Source: Hyphomicrobiales bacterium | GTDB lineage: Bacteria > Pseudomonadota > Alphaproteobacteria > Rhizobiales > Kaistiaceae | NCBI GenBank assembly: GCA_017305635.1 | Contig: JAFKKF010000006.1 | Location: forward strand, 372,001 to 436,000 | Length of the DNA stretch: 64,000 nt | Direction: 5' to 3' | Shown here: positions 57,017 through 64,000 of the stretch, piece by piece | Layout: the number at the start of each line of letters is the position of its first letter | How positions within the stretch are numbered: position 1 is the stretch's first letter | The notes under the pieces: model-generated | The model's database searches: none | Told to the model about the DNA's origin: nothing | Seen by the model: the letters and a program-made list of their open reading frames with translations, nothing else | Program-made: the position numbers and the translations under genes

Positions 57017-58273
57017 ATGCCCGCCAATGCCGTCCGCCTCGGAGTTGTCGCCGACGATTTCACCGGCGCCAGTGACATCGCCAACACCATCGCCAAGGGA
57101 GGCGTCGCGACCGTCCTCGCCTTCAACGGCGCGCCGGCGGATCTGCCGGGCGATTTCGGCGCCTGCGTGGTGGCGCTGAAGACGCGCTCTATCCCGGTGA
57201 GGGATGCGGTGGCGCAGTCGGTGGCGGCGCTGGATGGCCTCAAGCATCTCGGCGCCGAGCAGGTGATCTTCAAATATTGCTCGACCTTCGATTCGACGCC
57301 GGAAGGGAACATCGGCCCGGTAGCCGAGGCGCTCGCCGAGCGCATGGGCGTGACCGGGCCGGTCGTGTTCTGCCCGGCCTTTCCCGATGCCAGGCGCACG
57401 ATCTATGCCGGCCACCTCTTCGTCGGCGACAAGCTCTTGTCGGAATCGGGGATGGAGAACCATCCGCTCAACCCGATGACCGATCCGGATCTCCGCCGCT
57501 GGCTGAAGCGGCAGTCGAAAGGCGATGTCGGCTACCTGCCGCTCGCCACGATCCGTGCCGGCAGCGAGGCGATCCGCGCGAAGCTCGACGAGGAGGCGAA
57601 GGCGGGGCGGAAGCTCGTGGTCGCCGATGCCATCGAGAATTCCGACCTGATGGCGCTCGGCGAGGCGCTTGCCGATGCGCCGCTGGTGACGGGTGGTTCG
57701 GGCATCGCCCTCGGCCTCGCACCTGCGCACGCGACGGGCAAGGCGGCGTCGATCCCGAAGGTCAACGGTGCGGGGCTGGTGCTCGCCGGCAGCTGCTCGA
57801 CGGCGACACTCGGCCAGGTGAAGGAATATTCGGCCAGGCACGCGGCGCTCGCCATCGATGCCGAGGAGGTGCTCGCCGGCAGGACGACGCCGGCGACCGC
57901 ACTCGCCTTCATCGCGGCGAACAGAGCCGACGCGCCGCTCGTCTATTCCTCGGCGGCGCCGGACAAGCTGAAGGCGATCCAGCAGCGCCACGGCACCGAG
58001 AAGGTCGCCGGCGCGCTGGAGCACTTCTTCGGCGAGGTGGCGAAGCAGGCGGCGGCGTCGGGCATCCGCCGGCTGGTCGTCGCCGGGGGCGAGACGTCGG
58101 GCGCGGTGGTGACGGCGCTCGACCTCCGCATGCTCGCCGTCGGCCCCGAGATCGCGGTCGGCGTGCCGGCGGTGGCGGCGCTCGACCAGCCGCTGGCGCT
58201 CGCCCTCAAGTCCGGTAATTTCGGCGGGCCCGACTTCTTCGAGAGGGCGCTCGCCGCGCTGGGGGACGCCTGA
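57017..58273 (+). CDS. otnK: 3-oxo-tetronate kinase / four-carbon acid sugar kinase (OtnK-like)
   Basis: 418 residues. Phosphorylates a four-carbon 3-oxo acid sugar at C-4. Family blocks: LGVVADDFTGASDIANTIAK at the N terminus, FKYCSTFDSTPEGNIGPVAE, CPAFPDARRTIYAGHLFVG, and VVAGGETSGAVVTALDL with LALALKSGNFGGPDFF at the C terminus (nucleotide side). ATG at 57017; a GTG at 56984 is possible but would intrude on the promoter region. First gene of a tight five-gene operon. Orthology to OtnK is likely because the next gene is OtnC-type. Confidence 0.9.
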   Translation: MPANAVRLGVVADDFTGASDIANTIAKGGVATVLAFNGAPADLPGDFGACVVALKTRSIPVRDAVAQSVAALDGLKHLGAEQVIFKYCSTFDSTPEGNIGPVAEALAERMGVTGPVVFCPAFPDARRTIYAGHLFVGDKLLSESGMENHPLNPMTDPDLRRWLKRQSKGDVGYLPLATIRAGSEAIRAKLDEEAKAGRKLVVADAIENSDLMALGEALADAPLVTGGSGIALGLAPAHATGKAASIPKVNGAGLVLAGSCSTATLGQVKEYSARHAALAIDAEEVLAGRTTPATALAFIAANRADAPLVYSSAAPDKLKAIQQRHGTEKVAGALEHFFGEVAKQAAASGIRRLVVAGGETSGAVVTALDLRMLAVGPEIAVGVPAVAALDQPLALALKSGNFGGPDFFERALAALGDA

Positions 58274-58911
58274 TGGCCGCCCCCGACGAGAAGGCGCTCC
58301 GCGCCGAGATGTGCCTCTGGGCGCGCTCCATGTTCGAGCGCGGCCTGACGCCCGGTTCCTCGGGCAATCTCAGCGCCCGGCTCGCCGACGGCTACCTGGT
58401 GACGCCGACCGGTTCCTGCCTCGGCTTCCTCGAGCCGGAGCGCCTGTCGAAGCTCGACATGGACGGCAGGCATGTCGGCGGCGATGCGCCGACCAAGGAA
58501 GTGCCGCTGCATCTCGCCTTCTACAAGGCGCGGCCGGAGGCGGGCGGCGTGGTGCACCTGCACTCGACCTATGCCACGGCCCTATCCTGCCTCGCCGACA
58601 TCGATCCGGCGAACGCCCTCATCCCGATCACGCCCTATGCGATCATGCAGGTCGGCGCCGTGCCGGTGCTTCCCTATGCGCCGCCGGGGTCCGCCGATCT
58701 CGCGGCGCCCGTCGCGGAAGCGGCGAAGGGCGCAGCCGCCGTGCTCCTCGCCAATCACGGGCCGGTGGTCTCGGCAAAGACCTTCCGCGGCGCGGTGATG
58801 GCGGCGGAGGAACTGGAGGAGACGGCGAAGCTGATCCTCCTCACCCGCGACATGAAGGTGCGGCAGCTCTCGCCGGCAGCGGTCGCCGAGCTGCAGAAGC
58901 GGTTCAAGTAG
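58273..58911 (+). CDS. otnC: 3-oxo-tetronate 4-phosphate decarboxylase (OtnC-like class II aldolase/adducin)
   Basis: 212 residues. Class II aldolase fold with metal and catalytic residues in GSSGNLSARLADGYLVTPTG, KEVPLHLAFYKARPEAGGVVHLH (the H-x-H pair) and LANHGPVVSAK. The 'PTKEVPLH' block is typical of OtnC (YgbL/HypE-like) proteins, which decarboxylate the 4-phosphate made by OtnK to dihydroxyacetone phosphate. Start shares one base with the OtnK stop (TGATG). 10 bases to the next gene. Confidence 0.9.
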   Translation: MAAPDEKALRAEMCLWARSMFERGLTPGSSGNLSARLADGYLVTPTGSCLGFLEPERLSKLDMDGRHVGGDAPTKEVPLHLAFYKARPEAGGVVHLHSTYATALSCLADIDPANALIPITPYAIMQVGAVPVLPYAPPGSADLAAPVAEAAKGAAAVLLANHGPVVSAKTFRGAVMAAEELEETAKLILLTRDMKVRQLSPAAVAELQKRFK

Positions 58912-58921
58912 GGGGCGGGCG

Positions 58922-59962
58922 ATGGCGGGTAAGGCGCGGATCGGCATCATCGGCGCAGGCTGGTGGGCGGTGGTCAACCACATCCCGGTCCTCCAGAAGA
59001 TCGCCGATTGCGAGGTGGTCGCCGTCAACCGCCTCGGCAAGGGGGAACTCGCCGAGGTCCAGGCGAAGTTCGGCATCGCGCAGGGCTTCGAGGATTATCG
59101 CGAGATGCTCGACCGCGTGCCCATGGACGCGGTGGTGATCTCCTCGCCGCACACGCTTCACTACGAGCAGGCCGCGGCGGCACTACAGAAGGGCTGCCAA
59201 GTCCTCGTCGAGAAGCCGCTCACCACCAACTCCGCCGATGCGCGCGCCCTCGTCGCGCTCGCCGACCGCGTCGGCCGGCAGATCGTCGTGCCCTATGGCT
59301 GGAACTTCAAGCCGTGGACCGAGCAGGCGCGCCAGCTCGCGACCCGGGTCGGCCGGATCGAGCATGTCGTCCTGCAGATGGCGAATGCGCTCGAGGACCT
59401 CTTCGCCGGCCAGCCGATGAGGGAGACGGAGGGCGCCATGTTCCGCCCGCCGGCCTCGACCTGGGCCGATCCGAAGCGTGCCGGCGGCTTCGGCTGGGGC
59501 CAGCTGGTGCACGCCCTCGGCCTCCTCTTCCGCGTCGCCGACCTTGCGCCGGAGGAGGTCTTCGCGATCACCGGCCAGTCGCCCGCCGGCGTCGACTACT
59601 ATGACGCGGCCGCGGTCCGCTTCACGGGTGGCGCCACCGGTGCCGTCTCGGGCTCGGCGACGCTGCCGAAGGGCCGGCCGGTGCAGATCGATCTCCGCAT
59701 CTTCGGGTCGGAGGGGATGCTCCTCGTCGACATCGAGCGCGAACGCATCGAGCTCCGCCGCCGCGACGGTGCCGACACGGTCATCCCGCTGAAGCCGGGC
59801 GACGGCGCCTATACCTGCGAGGAGCCGCTCGCAGTGCTGGTCGACATCGCGCTCGGCCGGGAGACGCTCAACGGCGCGCCGGGCATCGTCGGCCAGCGCG
59901 CGGTCGAAGTCCTCGACGCGATGTACCGCTCGGCCGCCTCGGGGAAGATGGAGAGAGCATGA
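58922..59962 (+). CDS. Gfo/Idh/MocA family oxidoreductase (second copy)
   Basis: 346 residues, NAD(P)-dependent dehydrogenase presumed to make the 3-oxo acid for OtnK, or to act on a related sugar. Rossmann start RIGIIGAGWWAVVNHIPVLQ, the EKPLTTNSADARALV motif near residue 100 (catalytic lysine in EKP), and GFGWGQLVHALGLLFRVADL in the C-terminal half. ATG at 58922 has a GGGCGGGCG leader. Overlaps the next gene by 4 bases. Not closely similar at motif level to the copy at 40206-41297. Confidence 0.9.
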   Translation: MAGKARIGIIGAGWWAVVNHIPVLQKIADCEVVAVNRLGKGELAEVQAKFGIAQGFEDYREMLDRVPMDAVVISSPHTLHYEQAAAALQKGCQVLVEKPLTTNSADARALVALADRVGRQIVVPYGWNFKPWTEQARQLATRVGRIEHVVLQMANALEDLFAGQPMRETEGAMFRPPASTWADPKRAGGFGWGQLVHALGLLFRVADLAPEEVFAITGQSPAGVDYYDAAAVRFTGGATGAVSGSATLPKGRPVQIDLRIFGSEGMLLVDIERERIELRRRDGADTVIPLKPGDGAYTCEEPLAVLVDIALGRETLNGAPGIVGQRAVEVLDAMYRSAASGKMERA

Positions 59963-60846
59963 GCAAGGACCTGCGCCAGGGCGGCATCGACCGCCTGACG
60001 GTCGAGGACATCATCAAGCCCGGCTTTTCGACGCCGTGGGACGCGCCGACCATCCCGCCCTTTCCCTTCACCTTCCGCAATGTCGAAGTGCTGACGCTTG
60101 CGTGGCGGACGACGGAAGAGGCGGTGGCGCGCATCCTGCCGCCGCCGCTCGAGCCGGCGAGCGACGTGGTGCTCGCCCATATCTACAAGATGAACGACAC
60201 GGAATGGCTCGGGCCCTATGGCGAGTCGAACGTGTCGGTCGGCTGCCGCCTGCCTGCGGAGAACCTCGCCGGCTCCTATTCGCCCTATCTGGTGCTCTCC
60301 TCCGACGTCGGCGTCACCCATGGCCGCGAGGTGCATGGCCAGCCGAAGAAGCTTGGGCTCCCGAAGCTCGAGTTCCGCGGCGACCTCGTCGTCGGCACGG
60401 CGGAGCGGAACGGCATCGACGTGATCACCGGGACCATGGCCTACAAGCAGCGCCGCGACACGCTCGCGACGCTGTCGCAACATTTCGACTTCGCCGAGAA
60501 CATCAACCTGAAGGCGGTCGACCATATCGACGGAAGCCCGGCCATCCGCCAGCTGACCGCGCGGCGCCTCGCCGAGGTCACCGTGCACGAATGCTGGAGC
60601 GGGCCCTGCACGGTCGAGCTCCGGCCCAATGCGCAGGTGCCGGTCTTCCGCCTGCCGGTCATCGACATGCTCGACGGATTCCACTGGCGCGCCGACTTCA
60701 CGCTGCAGCCGGGGCGCATCGTCCACGATTATCTGGGAGAGAAGGAATGGCCGGCTACGCCTGGGTCCTCGAAGTCCGTCCGGGCTACGAGGAGGAATAC
60801 AAGAAGCGGCACGACGAGATCTGGCCGGAGATGGTCGAAGCGCTGA
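59959..60846 (+). CDS. Acetoacetate decarboxylase family protein with overlapping C-terminal tail
   Basis: 295 residues. The fold's key motif is GREVHGQPKKLGLPKLEF: the adjacent lysines are the Schiff-base pair of the family, so catalytic chemistry (decarboxylase or related enolate/iminium reaction) is retained. Other blocks: VLAHIYKMNDTEWLGPYGES and ENINLKAVDHIDGSPAIRQL. The family usually ends near GRIVHDYL. Here about 32 extra residues, rich in S, R and T, follow; they are read from the frame of rhaM. Substrate unknown; the setting suggests a sugar-derived keto acid. Starts in the stop of the previous gene. Confidence 0.82.
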   Translation: MSKDLRQGGIDRLTVEDIIKPGFSTPWDAPTIPPFPFTFRNVEVLTLAWRTTEEAVARILPPPLEPASDVVLAHIYKMNDTEWLGPYGESNVSVGCRLPAENLAGSYSPYLVLSSDVGVTHGREVHGQPKKLGLPKLEFRGDLVVGTAERNGIDVITGTMAYKQRRDTLATLSQHFDFAENINLKAVDHIDGSPAIRQLTARRLAEVTVHECWSGPCTVELRPNAQVPVFRLPVIDMLDGFHWRADFTLQPGRIVHDYLGEKEWPATPGSSKSVRATRRNTRSGTTRSGRRWSKR

Positions 60847-61061
60847 GGGCGGCGGGCATCCGCAACTACAACATCTTCCGCCACGGCCTGACGCTGTTCG
60901 GCTATTTCGAGACCGACGATCTCGACCGGACCATCGCCGCACTCGCCAGGGATCCCGTCGATCGGCGCTGGGGCGAGATGATGGCGCCGATCATGAAGAT
61001 CGAGGTCGATCCGCAGCGCAACTTCCCGTTCCTGCTGCCGAAGCAGTTCTACATGGCGTAG
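60747..61061 (+). CDS. rhaM: L-rhamnose mutarotase
   Basis: 104 residues, exactly the family length. Interconverts alpha and beta anomers of L-rhamnose or related sugars. Motifs: AWVLEVRPGYEEEYKKRHDE (catalytic histidine at residue 22), YNIFRHGLTLFGYFE and RWGEMMAPIMKIE. GGAGAGAAGG stands just before the ATG. It begins 100 bases inside the acetoacetate-decarboxylase gene. No other rhamnose gene is in the window; it may serve the acid-sugar operon by converting the anomer used by the dehydrogenase. Confidence 0.93.
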   Translation: MAGYAWVLEVRPGYEEEYKKRHDEIWPEMVEALRAAGIRNYNIFRHGLTLFGYFETDDLDRTIAALARDPVDRRWGEMMAPIMKIEVDPQRNFPFLLPKQFYMA

Positions 61062-61067
61062 GCTAGC

Positions 61068-62825
61068 CTACTCCGCCGCCGTCGCGACCGGCGGCGCGGC
61101 GGGCACGGCGCGGGTGACGCTGAAGACCTTGAGCTCGCCGGTCTTGCCCTTCACCTTGATCGGGTCCATGGCGGCGAGGTCGAAGCCGCTCCGGTCGGCG
61201 AGGTGGGTCGCTACCGAATCGGAAATGATCGTCTGGCGCGCCTTGGCGTAGGAGCAGAGGCGGGCGGCGAGGTTCACATGGTCGCCGACCACCGTGTAGT
61301 CCATGCGCTGCTTGGCGCCCATGGCGCCCATGATGACCTCGCCCATGTCGACGCCGATGCCGATGTCGAGCTTCCACTCGTCGTGCTCGGCGGCGAGCTC
61401 GATCATCACGTCCTGGATGGCCAGCGCGCAGGCGGTCGAGTCGCGCGCCATGTCGGCGCCGTGGAAGATCGCCATGATCTGGTCGCCGACATATTTGTCG
61501 ATGTCGCCGTGATGGGTCGAGACGATGTCGGCCATGCGCTGGAAGTAGTAGTTGAGCACGTCGACGACCATGGCCGGATCGCGCGATTCCGAGAAGGCCG
61601 TGTAGCCGCGGATGTCGGCGAAGAGGATGGCGACCTCGCGGCGCTCGCCGCCGAGCTTGACGCCATCCGAATCCGATTTCTGGATGGCGGCCATGGTGCC
61701 GCCGGAGACGAACTTCGCCAGCTGGAAGCGCTCGTTGATCTGCACGATCATGGTGTTGATGCGGCCGGCGAGGTCGCCGATCTCGTCGCGCGAGGTGACG
61801 CCGTCGACACGGGCGCGGAAATTGCCCTTGCCGACCTCGGTCGCCGCCTCGCCGATCCTGAGGATCGGCCGCGAGATGCGGAAGGCGAAGACCAGGGCGC
61901 CGATCGCCGCCGCGGCCAGCCCGACGGCGAGCCAGAGCCCGAGGCTCCGGATCATCTGCCCGACGGCGAAATAGGCATTGGCCTCGGTCTTCTCGGTGAG
62001 CGCCGCCCAGCGGAACGACTGCGGGAAGGAGAAGGCGCCGAGCATCGGCGTGCCATCCGGCCGGTCGTAGGTCTCGGCCGAGGTGACCGGCGCCGAGACC
62101 GCGAGGAGGCCCATTGCGTCCCTGGCCAGCGGGCTCGCCGAGAGGTCCGCCTGCTTCGAATCGAGGACGGTGTGGCCGGTCGCGTCGATCAGCGTGATCG
62201 TGCCGGTGCGCTGGAAGGGGTGTCCGGCGACGAGGCCGCGGATGCGGCCGAGGTCGATGCGCGCCGAGAAGACCGCACGCGCATTGGCGATGGGCGATTG
62301 CAGCGGCAGCATCACCGTAGCCAGCCATTTGTCGGCCTCGGGTATGTAGCTGACGGTGACCGCGCGCCAGTCGCCCTTCTTCAGGAAGGCGGCGGCGTCC
62401 TCCGGCGGCGTGCGCAGTATCGTCACCGGGGCGAGGCCCTTCGCCAGGAGGTCGTTGGCGAAGGCGTCCTGCGTCACGACCAGCGGCAGCTTGCCGCCCT
62501 CGATGGTGATCTGCAGGGCGACGATGTCCTTCAGGTCGGCAATGCCGTGGGTGAGCAGCGAGATCTTTTCCTGGATGCCGAGGCCCTGCTCGTCGACGGC
62601 GTTGCGGACGAGGATCAGCGGCGCCATCCAGGCATGCTCGAATATGTCGTCGATCTCGTCGGTCACCTGGCGCGCGGTGGTGACCAGCTGGTCGTTGGCC
62701 GAGCTCTTCATCTCGTCGCGGGCAATGCGGATGAGCGACTGGCCGGCAATGAGGAGAGGAATGATCGCGATGACGATCGCGAACAGGAGAAGCTTGTTGC
62801 GAAGGTTCAACCGCGGCAGGGTCAT
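61068..62825 (-). CDS. Membrane-bound adenylate/guanylate cyclase (class III) with Cache-HAMP sensor
   Basis: 585 residues. First helix LLLFAIVIAIIPLLIAGQSL, a periplasmic Cache-type sensor (about 32-290, with VVTQDAFAND and YDRPDGTPMLGAFSF), second helix SLGLWLAVGLAAAAIGALVF, a HAMP segment (SRPILRIGEAATEVGKGNFR), then a catalytic domain (about 395-560) with metal aspartates in VAILFADIRGYTAF and DIDKYVGDQIMAIF, and DYTVVGDHVNLAARLCS. Makes cAMP (or cGMP) in response to an extracellular signal, inferred. Gap of 21 bases from the upstream PKD gene, so likely co-transcribed. Convergent with rhaM. Confidence 0.92.
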   Translation of the reverse strand: MTLPRLNLRNKLLLFAIVIAIIPLLIAGQSLIRIARDEMKSSANDQLVTTARQVTDEIDDIFEHAWMAPLILVRNAVDEQGLGIQEKISLLTHGIADLKDIVALQITIEGGKLPLVVTQDAFANDLLAKGLAPVTILRTPPEDAAAFLKKGDWRAVTVSYIPEADKWLATVMLPLQSPIANARAVFSARIDLGRIRGLVAGHPFQRTGTITLIDATGHTVLDSKQADLSASPLARDAMGLLAVSAPVTSAETYDRPDGTPMLGAFSFPQSFRWAALTEKTEANAYFAVGQMIRSLGLWLAVGLAAAAIGALVFAFRISRPILRIGEAATEVGKGNFRARVDGVTSRDEIGDLAGRINTMIVQINERFQLAKFVSGGTMAAIQKSDSDGVKLGGERREVAILFADIRGYTAFSESRDPAMVVDVLNYYFQRMADIVSTHHGDIDKYVGDQIMAIFHGADMARDSTACALAIQDVMIELAAEHDEWKLDIGIGVDMGEVIMGAMGAKQRMDYTVVGDHVNLAARLCSYAKARQTIISDSVATHLADRSGFDLAAMDPIKVKGKTGELKVFSVTRAVPAAPPVATAAE

Positions 62826-62846
62826 CCCCGGCTCCGGGCGCGGAAG

Positions 62847-64000
62847 TTACGGCCTTTGTCGCGCGTGAATGTGCACCGTAGTCGAAGCCGTGCCGCATGC
62901 AAGGCCGCTCGTGTCCGAGACGGTCAGCGTCACCGGATAGTCGCCCTCCGCCAGGAAGGTGTGGCGCACCCGCTCGCCGAGCTCGCTCGACCCGTCGCCG
63001 ATGGTCCAGCTATGGGCCAGCGCCTCGCCATCGGGGTCCCACGAGGCTGAGCCGTCGAGGAGCACCGCGTCGTTGGCGCCGCCGATGAAGACTTCGCGGT
63101 CCTTGCCGGCATCGGCCACCGGCGGCGCGTTCACCGCCACCATGGCCTCGTCGGTGACCGAGGAGCAGGTCGAGCCGGCATCGTCGGTGACAGTGAGCTT
63201 CACGCCGTAGGTGCCGGGCTTGGCGAAGGCGTGCCGGACTTTCTCGCCATCGAGCAGCGCGCCGTCGCCGAAGTCCCAGCGGTAGCGAATGAGCTTGCCG
63301 TCGGCATCCGCGGATCCGGAAGCATCGAACGTGACCGCCGAGCCGGGGCAGGCGCGCTGGTCGGGGCCGGCATCGGCATGCGGCGGCTGGTTGACGTGGA
63401 TCATGCCGGTCACCAATTGCCGGCTGTTGGCGAGGCCCCTGCCGTCATCCTCGAGGAGGCCGAGGCTGTAGCGGCCGGGTTTCAGGTAGGCGTGGGCGGC
63501 ATCGGCGGTAGCGGCCGTCGCGCCGTCGCCGAAGCTCCAGGCGTAGCTCGCGGCATTGCTGCCCGCCTTCCAGGCGACCCGTTCGCCGACGCAGGCGACC
63601 GCCGGCCCGCTGATCGCCGGCGCCGGCGGCGGGTTCACGGTGACCTTCACCCCGGCGCTCGCCACCGAATTGGCGAGGCCGGCGCCGTCATCGACGGTGA
63701 GCTTCGCCGCGTAGGTGCCGGGCGCGCGGTAGCGGTGGGCAGCGTGGATTCCGTCCGCCTTCTCGCCGTCGCCGAAATCCCAGTGATAGGCGTTGATGGC
63801 GCCATCGGCGTCGTGGGAGGCGGAGGCGTCGAAGACCGCCTCCTGGTCGACCGCCACGGCGCGATCGGCGCCGGCATCGGCGACCGGCGGGGCGTTGATG
63901 GTGATGAGGTGGCGGGCGGAGACCTCGCGGCAGGCCGGCGCTTCCGAATCGCTCGCCAGCGTGAGCGCCACCTGGTAGGTGCCGGGCTTCGCGTAGCGGT
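62847..64000 (-). CDS. PKD-repeat protein, N-terminal part outside the window
   Basis: The frame is open to the right edge; at least 383 residues are visible. They form four full PKD domains and the end of a fifth. Each has the sequence (W-x-F/I-GDG): HWDFGDGEKADG, AWSFGDGATA, RWDFGDGALLDG and SWTIGDGSSELG, with PGTYAAKLTV-like strands after. PKD domains are Ig-like extracellular stalks, usually in secreted or surface proteins. Cysteines occur in most of the repeats. The protein ends at TVHIHARQRP without a membrane anchor. It precedes the cyclase gene on the same strand and could be part of its sensing apparatus or a surface protein. Confidence 0.88.
   Translation of the reverse strand, partial: RYAKPGTYQVALTLASDSEAPACREVSARHLITINAPPVADAGADRAVAVDQEAVFDASASHDADGAINAYHWDFGDGEKADGIHAAHRYRAPGTYAAKLTVDDGAGLANSVASAGVKVTVNPPPAPAISGPAVACVGERVAWKAGSNAASYAWSFGDGATAATADAAHAYLKPGRYSLGLLEDDGRGLANSRQLVTGMIHVNQPPHADAGPDQRACPGSAVTFDASGSADADGKLIRYRWDFGDGALLDGEKVRHAFAKPGTYGVKLTVTDDAGSTCSSVTDEAMVAVNAPPVADAGKDREVFIGGANDAVLLDGSASWDPDGEALAHSWTIGDGSSELGERVRHTFLAEGDYPVTLTVSDTSGLACGTASTTVHIHARQRP

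Overview
The window is GC-rich, densely packed chromosomal DNA from an alphaproteobacterium, most likely of the order Hyphomicrobiales (Rhizobiales). The pointers are a giant (about 1,600-residue) NAD-glutamate dehydrogenase, an imuA-imuB-dnaE2 cassette behind an alphaproteobacterial LexA box (GAAC-N7-GAAC), an rsmB-like/heparinase/purH neighbourhood, and an aerobic-type cob cluster. Family or genus cannot be fixed from this sequence. No rRNA, tRNA, CRISPR array, prophage or transposase gene was seen.

Layout. 0-13 kb is housekeeping: the end of gpsA, a DUF2127 membrane protein, an EVE protein, two small secreted proteins, acetyl-CoA synthetase, HtpX, an RsmB-like rRNA methyltransferase, a heparinase-fold protein, purH, and a TPR protein fused to a glycosyltransferase-like domain. 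13-21 kb (minus strand) holds NAD-GDH, a LemA/TPM/TPM membrane group, a periplasmic cupin and a GlsB-type protein. 21.6-27.6 kb is the SOS mutasome imuA-imuB-dnaE2. 27.7-31.7 kb has a BenE-type carrier, a second LemA beside an M48 protease, and an EamA transporter. 31.8-42.1 kb is a catabolic island. On the minus strand it has a ChbG/HpnK-like hydrolase, a ribose-type ABC transporter, an APH/choline-kinase-like phosphotransferase and an FAD/GcvT oxidoreductase. Divergent from these are an IolE/MocC-like dehydratase, a Gfo/Idh/MocA dehydrogenase and an RraA-like protein. 42.1-50.4 kb is the corrin-ring cluster cobG-H-I-J-(K reversed)-L-M-A-B. 50.4-56.8 kb has an IlvD/EDD sugar-acid dehydratase, an MltB-like transglycosylase, Uup and RF3. 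57-61 kb is an acid-sugar operon: otnK, otnC, a Gfo/Idh enzyme, an acetoacetate-decarboxylase-fold enzyme and rhaM. The window ends in a class III cyclase and a PKD-repeat protein cut by the edge.

The most striking observation is a family of GC-rich palindromic elements, each built of paired hairpins. One copy lies inside dnaE2, is translated in frame, and adds about 45 residues to the polymerase between two conserved blocks. A near-exact reverse-complement copy lies just after the dnaE2 stop codon, and related copies lie after acs and between lemA and its TPM partner. The island at 31.8-42.1 kb combines MocA/MocB/MocC-like parts with a flavin/folate demethylase-type enzyme and a small-molecule kinase. 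It is a reasonable candidate for an uncharacterised route for methylated or amino cyclitols or sugars, but that assignment is inference.
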